DNA from: an uncultured Methanosarcinales archaeon
GTDB taxonomy: Archaea; Halobacteriota; Methanosarcinia; Methanotrichales; Methanotrichaceae
DNA length: 64,000 nucleotides
NCBI GenBank assembly: GCA_903871465.1
Contig: CAIQHB010000039.1
Coordinates: 1-64,000, forward strand
Reading direction: 5' to 3'
Made by a program: the position numbers and the translations under genes. Below, one piece after another: positions 1 through 8,388 of this stretch (positions are counted from its first letter, which is position 1; the number at the start of each line of letters is the position of its first letter). The notes beneath the pieces were generated by a model, which searched no databases, was not told the DNA's origin, and worked only from the letters and a program-made list of their open reading frames with translations.

Positions 1-184
1 CGTTGCCCACATCGGATGGATCTCCAGGGATCCCATGGCTGACGGCCAGCTCAAGGGTCGCCATGCCGAGTACGGCAGATCTGTCGAGGACCTGACTGGC
101 GTCTTCTCCATCGAGAAGTTCATCCAGCTCTGGGGCAACTCTACATGCGGCGCAATCAGCGTTGACTGGCTGCCCTGTGTGTGA
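1..184 (+). CDS. Secreted protein, C-terminal end (partial, paralogue of the gene at 2796)
   Basis: The reading frame is open from base 2 to a TGA at 182-184 and is cut by the window edge. The 60 visible residues match the C-terminus of the protein at 2796-3509 at 59 of 60 positions, the exception being Ile for Val in the CGA(I/V)SVDW segment. The DNA differs at 20 of 180 coding positions, so nearly all changes are synonymous. This is a diverged duplicate under purifying selection, not a recent copy. Function is unknown. It belongs to the same exported family as 546, 1381, 2796 and 61626, sharing the C-terminal motif (E/H)x(L/F)xGxFxxEK. Confidence 0.85.
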   Translation, partial: VAHIGWISRDPMADGQLKGRHAEYGRSVEDLTGVFSIEKFIQLWGNSTCGAISVDWLPCV

Positions 185-424
185 ATAGCAGAATCTTTTT
201 CATTTCGGATACGGCTCCGGCCTATAATCCCGGAGTCCGTACATAATTTTAGCCTCTTCATGATTTTCTGATCAGTCTATATCCGTTTCATGCCTCAGTA
301 ACAAATATAGGTGACAGTAATACCTACAAAGACCCTTCTCGCTCGCTTCTCTCAAGAAGCCTATTTAGCAAGGCGGATCCCAGATACCTGCTGCCTTCTG
401 TGCTGAATACAAACAACAGATAGA

Positions 425-432
425 TTTATATC
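425..432 (+). promoter_or_regulatory. TATA-box candidate for the secreted gene at 546
   Basis: TTTATATC lies in an A/T-rich stretch about 115 bases before the ATG at 546. The intergenic region 185-545 (361 bases) holds no gene I can support. A GGGGGTGA Shine-Dalgarno-like sequence stands at about 530-537, eight bases before the start codon, so a leadered transcript is plausible. Confidence 0.4.
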
Positions 433-545
433 AAATAAAAGCATCAGCTTATAATTGTAGTTCAAGTCTCGGCTTTGATGCCAGAAAGGGACCTACATCA
501 AAAGGGATTAATAACTGTTACGTCAACATCGGGGGTGAATGTAGC

Positions 546-1325
546 ATGAAGGGAGCAGTAATAGTAGTACTTGCAATTGCCCTTATGGGGCTATGCGGAA
601 CTGTGATGGCCAATGCGCCTATAGTCCCGCCCGTGCAGTTTGAGCAATTCTGTGATAACCAAAAAGTTTCCGGAACAGGAGTTATCGACGTCAGCAACTC
701 GGTAATCGATAAGAAGATCGCTCTTGAGTACTATAATACCATGAACGGCGACGGCGACCTCGAACTCGATCAGGAGACCGCTTATTCGCAGGATGCCGAC
801 AAGCTCAAGAGGAATGTATCCTCAGTCAATGGTGGAAATGAGTCCAACCTGAACCTTGTCCAGTCCACGAAGATGACCTACAAAGGCGATACACCTTTGA
901 CAGGCGGAAAAATGCTCAATTCCAAGGCCTTCTATGGAGGCATTGGCGCCAATGTACAGGAGCTGTACTCGGTGAATGAATTGGAGCAGGATGAGACCGC
1001 GTTCTTCTCCTCAACCACGCCATACAATCCAGCTAATGGAATGACGCCCGAGAATCTCGTTGGCGCGCTCAAGAGCGCCGGAAGAGATACTGATAGAGTT
1101 GGTAAGCTTATGGGCAGCAATCCGGCTCACTTGGTTGGAATAGAGACCAAGAACACTTTCAACGGCACATGGGGCACCGATGCAACATGGCACAAGATAT
1201 TCTACAAGGATATCAAGGCTCACGAGATGTTCACAGGAACATTCGAAGCTGAGAAGACCATAAAGTTCCATGAGAACCCTGTACCTGAGAAAGAACGATC
1301 AGCGTGTGATGGTATAGACTGCTAG
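546..1325 (+). CDS. Secreted family protein, 259 aa
   Basis: Residues 1-22 form a signal peptide (Lys2, then a long hydrophobic core, likely cut after VMA). The mature protein has no membrane anchor. It aligns along its length with the product at 61626: both have a GTG-containing N-terminal strand, a GDGDLE motif, a (F/W)(Y/W)GGIGA motif, a (V/I)GI(E/D)T(K/R)N(T/A)FNGTW segment, a C-terminal FTGxF(E/D)xEK motif, HENP, and a terminal Cys pair ending GIDC. The conserved terminal Cys residues could form a disulfide. Start ATG 546 is preceded by GGGGGTGA. No biochemical role is known to me. As an abundant exported family in a filamentous sheathed methanogen, cell-envelope or sheath association is possible but unproven. 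Confidence 0.85.
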   Translation: MKGAVIVVLAIALMGLCGTVMANAPIVPPVQFEQFCDNQKVSGTGVIDVSNSVIDKKIALEYYNTMNGDGDLELDQETAYSQDADKLKRNVSSVNGGNESNLNLVQSTKMTYKGDTPLTGGKMLNSKAFYGGIGANVQELYSVNELEQDETAFFSSTTPYNPANGMTPENLVGALKSAGRDTDRVGKLMGSNPAHLVGIETKNTFNGTWGTDATWHKIFYKDIKAHEMFTGTFEAEKTIKFHENPVPEKERSACDGIDC

Positions 1326-1340
1326 GCTGAGACAGCTTAG

Positions 1341-1357
1341 CCGTTTTTTTCTTTTTT
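1341..1357 (+). terminator. Poly-T terminator after the secreted gene at 546
   Basis: CCG is followed by seven T, one C and six T just after the stop codon, typical of archaeal U-tract termination. No strong hairpin precedes it. Confidence 0.5.
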
Positions 1358-1380
1358 GGAAGCTTTGTTGGGGGATTAGC

Positions 1381-2559
1381 ATGAAAAGACGTCTGATTGC
1401 GATAATAATACTATCTTTCTTAACGGCGTGTCAGGCAATGGCAACCGTTGAGGACACCGGCATAGGATCTGATGATGTTTCGGGCAACACCTGGAACGGC
1501 CCCTCAACACCATCTTTGCCCACATACTTACCAAGTCCATGCTCCGGGGATTCGGGTTCACTTTCCGTGAGCATCAGCATTACCGGGCCAGAATCAGAGC
1601 CCGATAAATCATACACGACCCAAGGAAAGCCACTGGATTTCATAGTTACTATAAAGAATGCTGGTGAAACGGATGCTGTGACTGAGGTAAACGTCAAGCC
1701 AGAAGGCACGCCACTGGAATGGTTTAGCTGGACGACAACTTCTATAACTATCCCGGCAGGAGCAACTCGTTCCCAGAACCTGGAAGTCCTGCCTGACATT
1801 AATGCTGACGCCGGAGAATACAAGTTTGCGATCGAAGCCTCTGCCAAATGCCGTAGCCCCGATGAACGCGAGGCCAAATTCAAGGTGCAAGCATTCGACT
1901 ATGCCTCAGAGACCTCTATCAGCGGCTCAGGTCAGTTCCAGATCAATAAAGACATAAGCTCGATGAAATCGGGGATAAAGTCAACCAAGAATGTCGTATT
2001 CAGCGGTACCGTGGACGCACTCGTAAAGAATGAATACATGGTGGACCAGGCAAAGGGCAAAAATGCCAACTTCCAGGAGCAGGACGCTGTTGACAACTAC
2101 AATGCTGTAGCCAGTGGAGATGCGCTTGTGGGAACAGAGAGCTTCAAGAGCTCTGCGATCTTTGGTGGTGTAGGATCCAAGGTAAAAGAGAGCTATGATC
2201 TGCAACAGATGGATTTCAAGAGCCAGGACTTCACACTGCATCAGACAGGATCTTTAAAGAAGTCTGCGGAATTTAAGACGGCGGACAATTTCACCGGATA
2301 TTATCTCATAGACGCCAAGCAGACAATTCCTGGCCAAAAGAGTCTGAAAGAGCTTGAGGAGTACTTCGGCTCCTTTGAGATCAATAGGCGGATACTCTTC
2401 CGGGATAATACGAAATCCAAGACGCCATGCCTGGAAGCGGATTGTTTCAAAGCACCCAGCGTAAAAAGCCCAAGCAGTCCGACCTTTACCAGTCCCTGTT
2501 TGAGCGGCTCATGCAATGACTTCGTAAATAGGCTGAACACCTTCCCCAAGTCAGCTTGA
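1381..2559 (+). CDS. Secreted or lipid-anchored family protein with Ig-like domain, 392 aa
   Basis: The N-terminus MKRRL plus a hydrophobic run ends in LTAC (Cys17), a lipobox-like site, with AMA just after it as an alternative signal peptidase site. A Ser/Thr/Pro-rich linker follows. Residues of about 60-165 look like an extracellular Ig/NEW3-type beta domain (FIVTIKNAGETD, IPAGATRSQNLEV, AGEYKFAI). From about residue 175 the sequence is a divergent member of the same secreted family as 546 and 2796: GSGQF strand, IFGGVGSKVKESY, and the closing EEYFGSFEINRRILF motif. Cys-containing C-terminal repeats (LEADCFK, PCLSGSC) recall the GIDC tail of 546. It lies 55 bases after 546 on the same strand. 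A short T-run (2563-2573) follows the stop. Function unknown. Confidence 0.8.
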   Translation: MKRRLIAIIILSFLTACQAMATVEDTGIGSDDVSGNTWNGPSTPSLPTYLPSPCSGDSGSLSVSISITGPESEPDKSYTTQGKPLDFIVTIKNAGETDAVTEVNVKPEGTPLEWFSWTTTSITIPAGATRSQNLEVLPDINADAGEYKFAIEASAKCRSPDEREAKFKVQAFDYASETSISGSGQFQINKDISSMKSGIKSTKNVVFSGTVDALVKNEYMVDQAKGKNANFQEQDAVDNYNAVASGDALVGTESFKSSAIFGGVGSKVKESYDLQQMDFKSQDFTLHQTGSLKKSAEFKTADNFTGYYLIDAKQTIPGQKSLKELEEYFGSFEINRRILFRDNTKSKTPCLEADCFKAPSVKSPSSPTFTSPCLSGSCNDFVNRLNTFPKSA

Positions 2560-2781
2560 GCCTTTCTTTTTTTCCGATCTTTTATGATATTATCATCTAT
2601 CTCTGTAGGCCATTATTTTTATAAACAACGGCCAAAACCTTGAAATAGACTCCAGAGAACCTGATGGCGGGTGTTAGGGTTCATCAGGAGAGTTAATGGC
2701 CCGAACTTATGGGATTGCTGGCCTTGATTACATATTTGAGGCAAAAAAAAATCCCTCCATAAACTAGGTGTTCGGCCAAAA

Positions 2782-2798
2782 GGAGGTCGTGTGGATTG
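2782..2798 (+). promoter_or_regulatory. Shine-Dalgarno sequence with TTG start of the secreted gene at 2796
   Basis: GGAGGT at 2782-2787 sits eight bases before TTG at 2796-2798. The TTG opens a perfect signal peptide (MKRNLIVLAVIV...), so TTG is the real start. A TATA-like TTTTTATAAAC stands near 2614-2624. Confidence 0.7.
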
Positions 2799-3509
2799 AA
2801 GCGAAACTTGATCGTTCTGGCGGTTATTGTCATGGCTCTAGTGGGCATGGCGAGCGCTGCCAACTACATGTACGAGAAATCGTCCGTAAAAGGGGTGGGT
2901 TATCGGAGCCTGGAGATGGTTATCTCCACGGAAAGCGGCTTCAATGGACAGAAGCTGGTGGAGAAGCAATCCGGTTCGGGAAATGTAATCACCTCCAGGA
3001 TAGAGATGGAAGCTGAGAGGCAGCCAACGAACCTGGATTGTGCCTGGCCGACCGGCAGCTTCCCCATGGATTACATCAACTTCACCTCGGAGCAGGAGCT
3101 GGAGTATATGCCCGTATCTTATCAGACCGGCACTTACGACCAGAAATGGGTGGATAAGCTCTGTGTGCAGAACTACAAGATAGGCGCTGTCCTGACCGAG
3201 ATGTACACTCATGCAGAGCACCTGCAAAAGACCACCGAGGTCAAGACCAGGGGATACAACAACCAATCAGTTACCCCATGCTGCACAGGAGTACTGGAAG
3301 CCAATCTGAATAGCAACGTCATCGGTGTTGCACATATCGGATGGATCTCCCGGGATCCCATGGCTGACGGCCAGCTCAAGGGTCGCCATGCCGAATACGG
3401 CCGCAGTGTCGAAGACCTCACAGGTGTCTTCTCCATAGAGAAGTTCATTCAGCTCTGGGGCAACTCCACATGCGGAGCCGTCAGCGTTGATTGGCTACCC
3501 TGTGTGTAG
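2796..3509 (+). CDS. Secreted Cys-containing protein, 237 aa
   Basis: Residues 1-22 are a signal peptide (MKRNL, hydrophobic core, cleavage at ASA). The mature part contains about seven Cys (including PCC, STCG and the terminal LPCV), likely disulfide-bonded outside the cell. The C-terminal EDLTGVFSIEKFIQL fits the family motif shared with 546, 1381 and 61626. Its last 60 residues are nearly identical to the partial gene at the left edge, so the locus carries two copies flanking 546 and 1381. The start is TTG with a strong SD. Function unknown. A stem-loop with a T-run follows the stop. Confidence 0.83.
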   Translation: MKRNLIVLAVIVMALVGMASAANYMYEKSSVKGVGYRSLEMVISTESGFNGQKLVEKQSGSGNVITSRIEMEAERQPTNLDCAWPTGSFPMDYINFTSEQELEYMPVSYQTGTYDQKWVDKLCVQNYKIGAVLTEMYTHAEHLQKTTEVKTRGYNNQSVTPCCTGVLEANLNSNVIGVAHIGWISRDPMADGQLKGRHAEYGRSVEDLTGVFSIEKFIQLWGNSTCGAVSVDWLPCV

Positions 3510-3534
3510 GATGCCTAAATTGAGATAAATGAGG

Positions 3535-3576
3535 AGCGCCGCAGCAGAATCCGGCGCTGATTTTCTCTTTTTTTTG
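3535..3576 (+). terminator. Stem-loop plus T-run terminator after the gene at 2796
   Basis: AGCGCCG (3535-3541) and CGGCGCT (3552-3558) form a perfect seven-pair stem with a ten-base loop, followed by GATTTTCTC and a run of nine T. Confidence 0.6.
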
Positions 3577-3646
3577 GGTTGTGATTAACCCAGCGTGAGA
3601 TCGCGAGGACCATTTCTTTGCCTCACCGGGCTGTATTCAAATAGAA

Positions 3647-3753
3647 TAATAGATGCCTCTGTGAGTCCTCCGTGCGCTCTGTGCCTCTGTGATGAACGTC
3701 AGTAACCGCTAGAGAGCCAGCGGACTGACTCGAGACGTTTCAACCACAGAGCT
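3647..3753. repeat. Dispersed intergenic repeat, copy A
   Basis: This stretch of roughly 105 bases recurs in inverted orientation at 21945-22047. The conserved core reads CTCTGTGAGTCCTCCGTGCG followed by CTCTGTG repeats, and the block ends in GACGTTTCAACCACA. Both copies sit between the 3' ends of convergent genes. A second short CACAGAG series follows to 3785. No ORF is present. It could be a non-autonomous mobile element (MITE-like) or a REP-like element. Confidence 0.75.
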
Positions 3754-3885
3754 TCATCAAGGTCACAGAGTACGTACGGAGACGAACTAAAAACGGGAAA
3801 GCCATAGTAACCTGAGGTTAGCCACCGGAATGGTGAAAAGCCAATTATTCCATCCCGATGCCATCAGGTTTCTGGCAGTGTGCCT

Positions 3886-6105
3886 CTAAAAAGTCACTTC
3901 AATGGTTCTTCCTTTGAGAACATCTTCCTCGCTCACGTTAAGGTTCTTCATCCTCACGCCATTTTCATTACCGGAGAATACGAGATAAGGACTAGCTGCA
4001 TGGGTTTCATACCGGTTCTCTGTTGAATAAGGAACTCTTATCTCAAATGCGCCTCCCATCGGTATGGCCTCATTGACATAATTGAAGGGTCTTCCCTGGT
4101 TGGAGGTCATATTCAGCAAGGCGCCAACCTTCTGGTCCGGTCCAGCCGGAACTCTTATTATAGCACCCGGAACATACTCGAAGATCTTGACTTTGCTTTT
4201 CGAGGGATTGTCTCCGCTTCCGAGAAATGTGCTCGATTCGTGAATCAGCCGGAAGTGGCCTGTACCTGCGCCATCGAAGAAATAGAGCCTTCCTAAAGTC
4301 GTATTGAAGAACCTTTGCTGAGGTATGGCGGCAATCTGAGAACCTTGGTCCTCCATTTTCATATAGCTATTTATATCTTCATTCGCCCAGGCAGTAAGAG
4401 CTGGAAGTTTGCCATAGGCCAGATCGAAGTCCGCTATTATGTACTTAGTCCCCCTGGCATCCAGTACAGCGGTCGCGTTCTCTTCACTTTCCGATAGATA
4501 GAACTTGGCAGCATCTTCTACGCCTGCCTGAAAGTTGTTCGCTACCACCGGCCTTTCTGCCAGATAGACAATCCAGTTCCCGTAATCCCACCAGCTCATG
4601 ACGCTATACTCGGGAACTTTTTCTGGAAGTTCATAGTAGCTGGTCGTGTTGCTGTTATCCTTCAGCCAGATAAGAGACTGCTGCCAGTCACCGGCTACTG
4701 CAGGAGGGGTTCCTCCTCCATTGTATGCCATATTCACGGCATCCGTCAGAGTGGGCGATATCAAAAGCAGTAACAGGATTACAGCCCATCCCTTCGGAGC
4801 TTTTTTCGTTCGCGCTGCCAATTTCCGGTCAACCAGATCCATTGCCAAAAAGAAGAATATGCTCAGCAGAACTCCCATGGCAATCGTTGAGACGTAAAGA
4901 AATCTGGCCTGCCCAAAGGTGAGAAGGATAGTATAGACCGCCCAGACTAGAAGAAGCAGCTGACCTTGCCTCTTTCCACCGTCACTTCGTCGTATGTATA
5001 TTATGGAGGCGGCAATCCCTGCCAGGGAGATGAGAAGATTCAATCCCAGAGCGGAGAAGACCACCTCGTAAAATGTTTTTGCATCGTACACGAGAGGCTC
5101 GGCCTCGGAAATCTTTCCGATCATCCCGCCCCCCCATATAAGGTCTAGTCCATTCTGGATCAAAGCACCTAATCCAAATAGTCCGCCAAAAACCCTGGTA
5201 GATAAAGCGAAGACAACGGCCAGGACCAAGATACTGAGCGGAAACATTGTCCAGGATATCTTCCTCCCCTGCATGAAGCGTGAGAGAATATACATGACAC
5301 ATAGAGCGATTATTATGGCCACCATTCCCAGGAAGGATGGCGAGAGCCAGGGAGTATTCCAGAACGGCAGAACAAGCACCAAAGCCAGACCGACTGCGGT
5401 CAAGAGCGTTGTTGCAGTATTCGTAGATGGTTTTCCTTCTTTTAGGTCCAGTGTCATCCGGATAAATGCATAAATAAGGAATATTCCAATATAGAGATCC
5501 GCACCCTCCCAGGTATACGCGAGAGCCGCCACGGCAAATCCTGCCGCGCATGCAAATAAGTATCTCTTCTCATTCCTGCAAATGGCCATGATGATGAACA
5601 GGAGAGTGGTGAGCTGAAGCAGAACCTCCAGGCAGTGGTGATCTGTTGCCGCAAACATCGTATTTACGATAAAGTTGGGAGCGAGAGCAGTCAGGAAACT
5701 CGCCATGAGGGCGACTCTGTGATCGAAGAGCTCCCTCACCAGGTAATAGATCACTACAATCGCCAGGATTCCGGTGAGCATGGGAACAAAGGATGACACC
5801 ATCACCACGCCTTCGTTTGTATGCTGGCCCAGAACCACACACAACGCTGCAGAGATCTGATCGAAAAGAGGTGGCCAGGTTATGTTCAGGCCGTGTGGAT
5901 AGTTCAAGTACGAGTCGAACCAGAGCGTATTGGGAAAGTGGTTTACGGTATATAGAATCCTGCGCATGTGGTAATACTCATCATAACCCGGCAACAAGAT
6001 CCCGTTTTCCGTAAGAGAGCTCCTTCCCGCAAACAACCTCAGCAAAAAGCCAAAGAGAACAACAGCTAGAAGCTCTGCCGGTTCACTCCTCTTCCCTCGA
6101 TCCAT
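3886..6105 (-). CDS. aglB: AglB/STT3 oligosaccharyltransferase
   Basis: This is the archaeal catalytic oligosaccharyltransferase, which moves a lipid-linked glycan to Asn in N-x-S/T sequons on the outer face of the membrane. Counting from ATG 6105 (739 aa), a first membrane span is followed by the acidic GYDEYYHMRR loop (about 40-49, first DxD-like motif), a TDHHCLE segment (about 154-160), many membrane helices to about residue 455, ISEAEP (about 332, likely the TIXE-type loop), and WWDYGNW (505-511), the hallmark of the soluble domain. The frame extends to 6162, but a TATA-like TTTATATTT at about 6129-6137 (minus strand) lies about 25 bases before ATG 6105, favouring that start. It is divergent from 6165. 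The many sequon-rich exported proteins here are plausible substrates. Confidence 0.93.
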   Translation of the reverse strand: MDRGKRSEPAELLAVVLFGFLLRLFAGRSSLTENGILLPGYDEYYHMRRILYTVNHFPNTLWFDSYLNYPHGLNITWPPLFDQISAALCVVLGQHTNEGVVMVSSFVPMLTGILAIVVIYYLVRELFDHRVALMASFLTALAPNFIVNTMFAATDHHCLEVLLQLTTLLFIIMAICRNEKRYLFACAAGFAVAALAYTWEGADLYIGIFLIYAFIRMTLDLKEGKPSTNTATTLLTAVGLALVLVLPFWNTPWLSPSFLGMVAIIIALCVMYILSRFMQGRKISWTMFPLSILVLAVVFALSTRVFGGLFGLGALIQNGLDLIWGGGMIGKISEAEPLVYDAKTFYEVVFSALGLNLLISLAGIAASIIYIRRSDGGKRQGQLLLLVWAVYTILLTFGQARFLYVSTIAMGVLLSIFFFLAMDLVDRKLAARTKKAPKGWAVILLLLLISPTLTDAVNMAYNGGGTPPAVAGDWQQSLIWLKDNSNTTSYYELPEKVPEYSVMSWWDYGNWIVYLAERPVVANNFQAGVEDAAKFYLSESEENATAVLDARGTKYIIADFDLAYGKLPALTAWANEDINSYMKMEDQGSQIAAIPQQRFFNTTLGRLYFFDGAGTGHFRLIHESSTFLGSGDNPSKSKVKIFEYVPGAIIRVPAGPDQKVGALLNMTSNQGRPFNYVNEAIPMGGAFEIRVPYSTENRYETHAASPYLVFSGNENGVRMKNLNVSEEDVLKGRTIEVTF

Positions 6106-6164
6106 CGTTCTCGGTAAAGAGATGCAAAATATAAAAGTCTTTTGCAGTCGGCGCATCATCATCT

Positions 6165-6794
6165 ATGGCGGTTATGAGTTTTTCAACTTTCTTAAGGTCG
6201 AAATGGAATTTGACCCAATCTTTAATAGGTTCCGTGTCAGATCTCCTCGCCAAAGGGATTACTTTGGGCAAAGAAGATCGGGAATTGAAAGAAAGGCTGA
6301 AAAGGATAGTCTCTGGCATGATCGCTGCCAAAGATCGAGTGGCGCGTGGAGAGATTGCAGAAGGCTGCGAGGTCTCGAGTAACGGATTCCGGTTCTATGT
6401 GGGAAGATACTTCGGCCAGATTGGATCGATGGAGATGGAAGGGCGCTCAAACGACGAATTCCGCCAATCAGTCCCCATTCTACCCTACATCGTCTCCTTC
6501 CAGGTAGGAAGAATGCCTGACCGAAAGAGGCCGATCCTCTCCATTATTTGCACTATTTGCCTAGACGATATTCTAACCAATTTCTCCGCAAGCTCTCCGG
6601 AGAAGGAAACTCTGCTGAGAGACGTCGGGCTTGGCAGACGGCCTAATAGCGAAATTGGAAAAGAGATCCGCGGGCTGGAACTGAAATTGGCAAGAATGGA
6701 TGTGAATTTGGATCTCTACAGGTTTACAGAGCTATACTATGTCGTCCTTTCAATGCCGGTAGATGTAAGGAAACGTGACTACTCCTGCCAATGA
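6165..6794 (+). CDS. Hypothetical protein, 209 aa
   Basis: I do not recognise the family. The product is soluble and basic in its first half (LKERLKRIVSGMIAAKDRVARGE), with no signal peptide, and ends in a predicted helix-rich part (IRGLELKLARMDVNLDLYRFTELYYVV). The first codons overlap the promoter region of divergent aglB. The internal ATG at 6174, or one further downstream near residue 11-30, could be the true start. The intact frame of over 200 codons supports a real gene. Confidence 0.55.
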   Translation: MAVMSFSTFLRSKWNLTQSLIGSVSDLLAKGITLGKEDRELKERLKRIVSGMIAAKDRVARGEIAEGCEVSSNGFRFYVGRYFGQIGSMEMEGRSNDEFRQSVPILPYIVSFQVGRMPDRKRPILSIICTICLDDILTNFSASSPEKETLLRDVGLGRRPNSEIGKEIRGLELKLARMDVNLDLYRFTELYYVVLSMPVDVRKRDYSCQ

Positions 6795-6852
6795 ATTGGC
6801 GGGGATTAGCTCTGATTCCGTCCTAAAGAAGTGAATCTGTTCTGATCGCGAG

Positions 6853-7356
6853 CTAATTTGCAGAGTCTTCCTCCTGCCAGACCAGGTTGCTCATCTGGCT
6901 ATCATCAATATCTTGGCTGTCGAAGACCACCAGCTCGAAGAGGACTTCATTCTCGCTCAATTCAGCCCGGATTTCGTAGCTATCTGCAATCGCTTCGAAT
7001 ACCTCGTCGTCCAGATCCAGGCCGTGTTCAAGCTCAAAGCCCCCGATCTCCTCCCAAGAAAAGCCATGATCTGCCGCCGCCTTTGCCTTGATAAGTTCGA
7101 AGACCTCCAGCTCCTCCGCGGCTGCTATATAGATTCTGAAACCACCGATCTTGTCATCGATGAAGTCTATCTGGAGCCGCAAATGCCAGGGATCGTCGGC
7201 TATCATAAGATCTCTCTTATTTTTTAGATCATCGATCAGGGCCCGAGAGATCTCGAGCTCTTCCTCCGCCTGGTGCATGGCCATGAAGAGAGTTGAGTGC
7301 TCAAGTGCGACATCATCGATGATCTCCTTCCAGAGATCGTAAGTAAGGCTGTACAC
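6853..7356 (-). CDS. Hypothetical acidic protein, 167 aa
   Basis: No family recognised. The product is strongly acidic and helical, with coiled-coil-like stretches (EEELEISRALIDDLKNKRD, residues about 31-49), and is probably cytoplasmic. It has no Cys pair, signal peptide or membrane span. It is convergent with 6165 and runs toward it from the uracil-DNA glycosylase side. The frame is intact and free of the low-complexity bias that would suggest a shadow ORF. Confidence 0.6.
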   Translation of the reverse strand: MYSLTYDLWKEIIDDVALEHSTLFMAMHQAEEELEISRALIDDLKNKRDLMIADDPWHLRLQIDFIDDKIGGFRIYIAAAEELEVFELIKAKAAADHGFSWEEIGGFELEHGLDLDDEVFEAIADSYEIRAELSENEVLFELVVFDSQDIDDSQMSNLVWQEEDSAN

Positions 7357-7478
7357 GGGTAAGATCTCCCACGGATGTTGGTTCAGATACGGATTTTGGT
7401 CGAATATGCGGGGTCATTTGTTATTGCTATGGGCTATTCAGCTTTTTCCCAAAGATCGCCCCAACGAGGGAGGACTCC

Positions 7479-8012
7479 TTATTTCACTTTAGCCTTTTTA
7501 AGGTCAGATACGAACTCTTCCATCAAATTTCTATTCCTCAAAACCGCAGCGGGATGATAAGTAATAAGAAAGCGGCCCTGTTGGATCTGTCCACGCAAAT
7601 TTGTTACGCCCTGCATACCCAGGACGGCCTGAGTTGCAGTGTTTCCCATCAGGCAGACAATTCTGGGATGTACCAGATCCATCTGGGCCTGCAAATAGGG
7701 GTGACATAGATTGATCTCTTCTTTCTTTGGCTTTCTGTTTTCCGGGGGACGGCATTTAACGACGCTGGTTATAAAGACCTCGGATCTCTCCAGACCCGCC
7801 TGTGATAATGCCGTGTCCAGCAGCTTTCCCGCTCGCCCAACGAATGGCAATCCTTTAAGATCTTCCTCCCGGCCGGGGGCTTCGCCCACCAGCATGATCT
7901 CTGCCGGAGACGGACCACTGCCTGGGACTGCGCATTTTCGGCCTAGCGATAAAGGACAGAGCTGACACGTGCGGATCTTATCATGAAGTGTGGGGAGGTC
8001 TATATGGCTCAT
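7479..8012 (-). CDS. Family 4 uracil-DNA glycosylase (Fe-S)
   Basis: It removes uracil from DNA at the first step of base-excision repair. At 177 aa it is a normal size for the short, thermophile-type family 4. Visible signatures: GEAPGREED (43-51, water-activating motif), HPAAVLR (153-159, minor-groove loop with the conserved His), and the four Cys of the [4Fe-4S] cluster at C16, C19, C87 and C103 in the expected C-x2-C ... C-x15-C spacing. All key residues are present. It is a single-gene unit. A second DNA repair gene of the same pathway, endonuclease IV, is at 46161. Confidence 0.93.
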   Translation of the reverse strand: MSHIDLPTLHDKIRTCQLCPLSLGRKCAVPGSGPSPAEIMLVGEAPGREEDLKGLPFVGRAGKLLDTALSQAGLERSEVFITSVVKCRPPENRKPKKEEINLCHPYLQAQMDLVHPRIVCLMGNTATQAVLGMQGVTNLRGQIQQGRFLITYHPAAVLRNRNLMEEFVSDLKKAKVK

Positions 8013-8151
8013 AATGGTATCATCAACATTTCGTCATTGATAATCTTTCTCCAAAATCAAAAAGTTGCGGAAATTTCCCGGGGCCCTTTTCTCGCTTGAG
8101 AACGAAAGGTTCTTATTTGCTCAAATCCTGTAGCGAATGAGGAGGGTACGG

Positions 8152-8388
8152 ATGCAGTTTGCAGAGTGGACATATCCCCTGAGGAAGTTCGACGACATAT
8201 ATTATACAATTGAGCGGATTGTTTATGGCAAGGGCGAGCTGAAGGGCTTTACCACGGAAGATATCTACAATAACCTACGAGATAAACGATTTTTCCGGGA
8301 CGTTCCGGATCTGAATCGATATCTGCTGGAAAATGGTAGAAAATACAAGATCAATAAGATCGAAGTGGGCTGGGAGCGCTACTACTAG
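8152..8388 (+). CDS. Small conserved-looking hypothetical protein, 78 aa
   Basis: The frame opens at 8137, but GAGGAGGG (8138-8145) overlaps that first ATG and sits six bases before the ATG at 8152, so translation most likely begins with MQFAEW. The product is charged and aromatic-rich (PLRKFDDIYYTIERIVYGKGE, KYKINKIEVGWERYY) and looks like a small helix-plus-strand fold, possibly winged-helix. No name can be given. Its last four bases overlap the end of the convergent nucleotidyltransferase gene. Confidence 0.6.
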   Translation: MQFAEWTYPLRKFDDIYYTIERIVYGKGELKGFTTEDIYNNLRDKRFFRDVPDLNRYLLENGRKYKINKIEVGWERYY

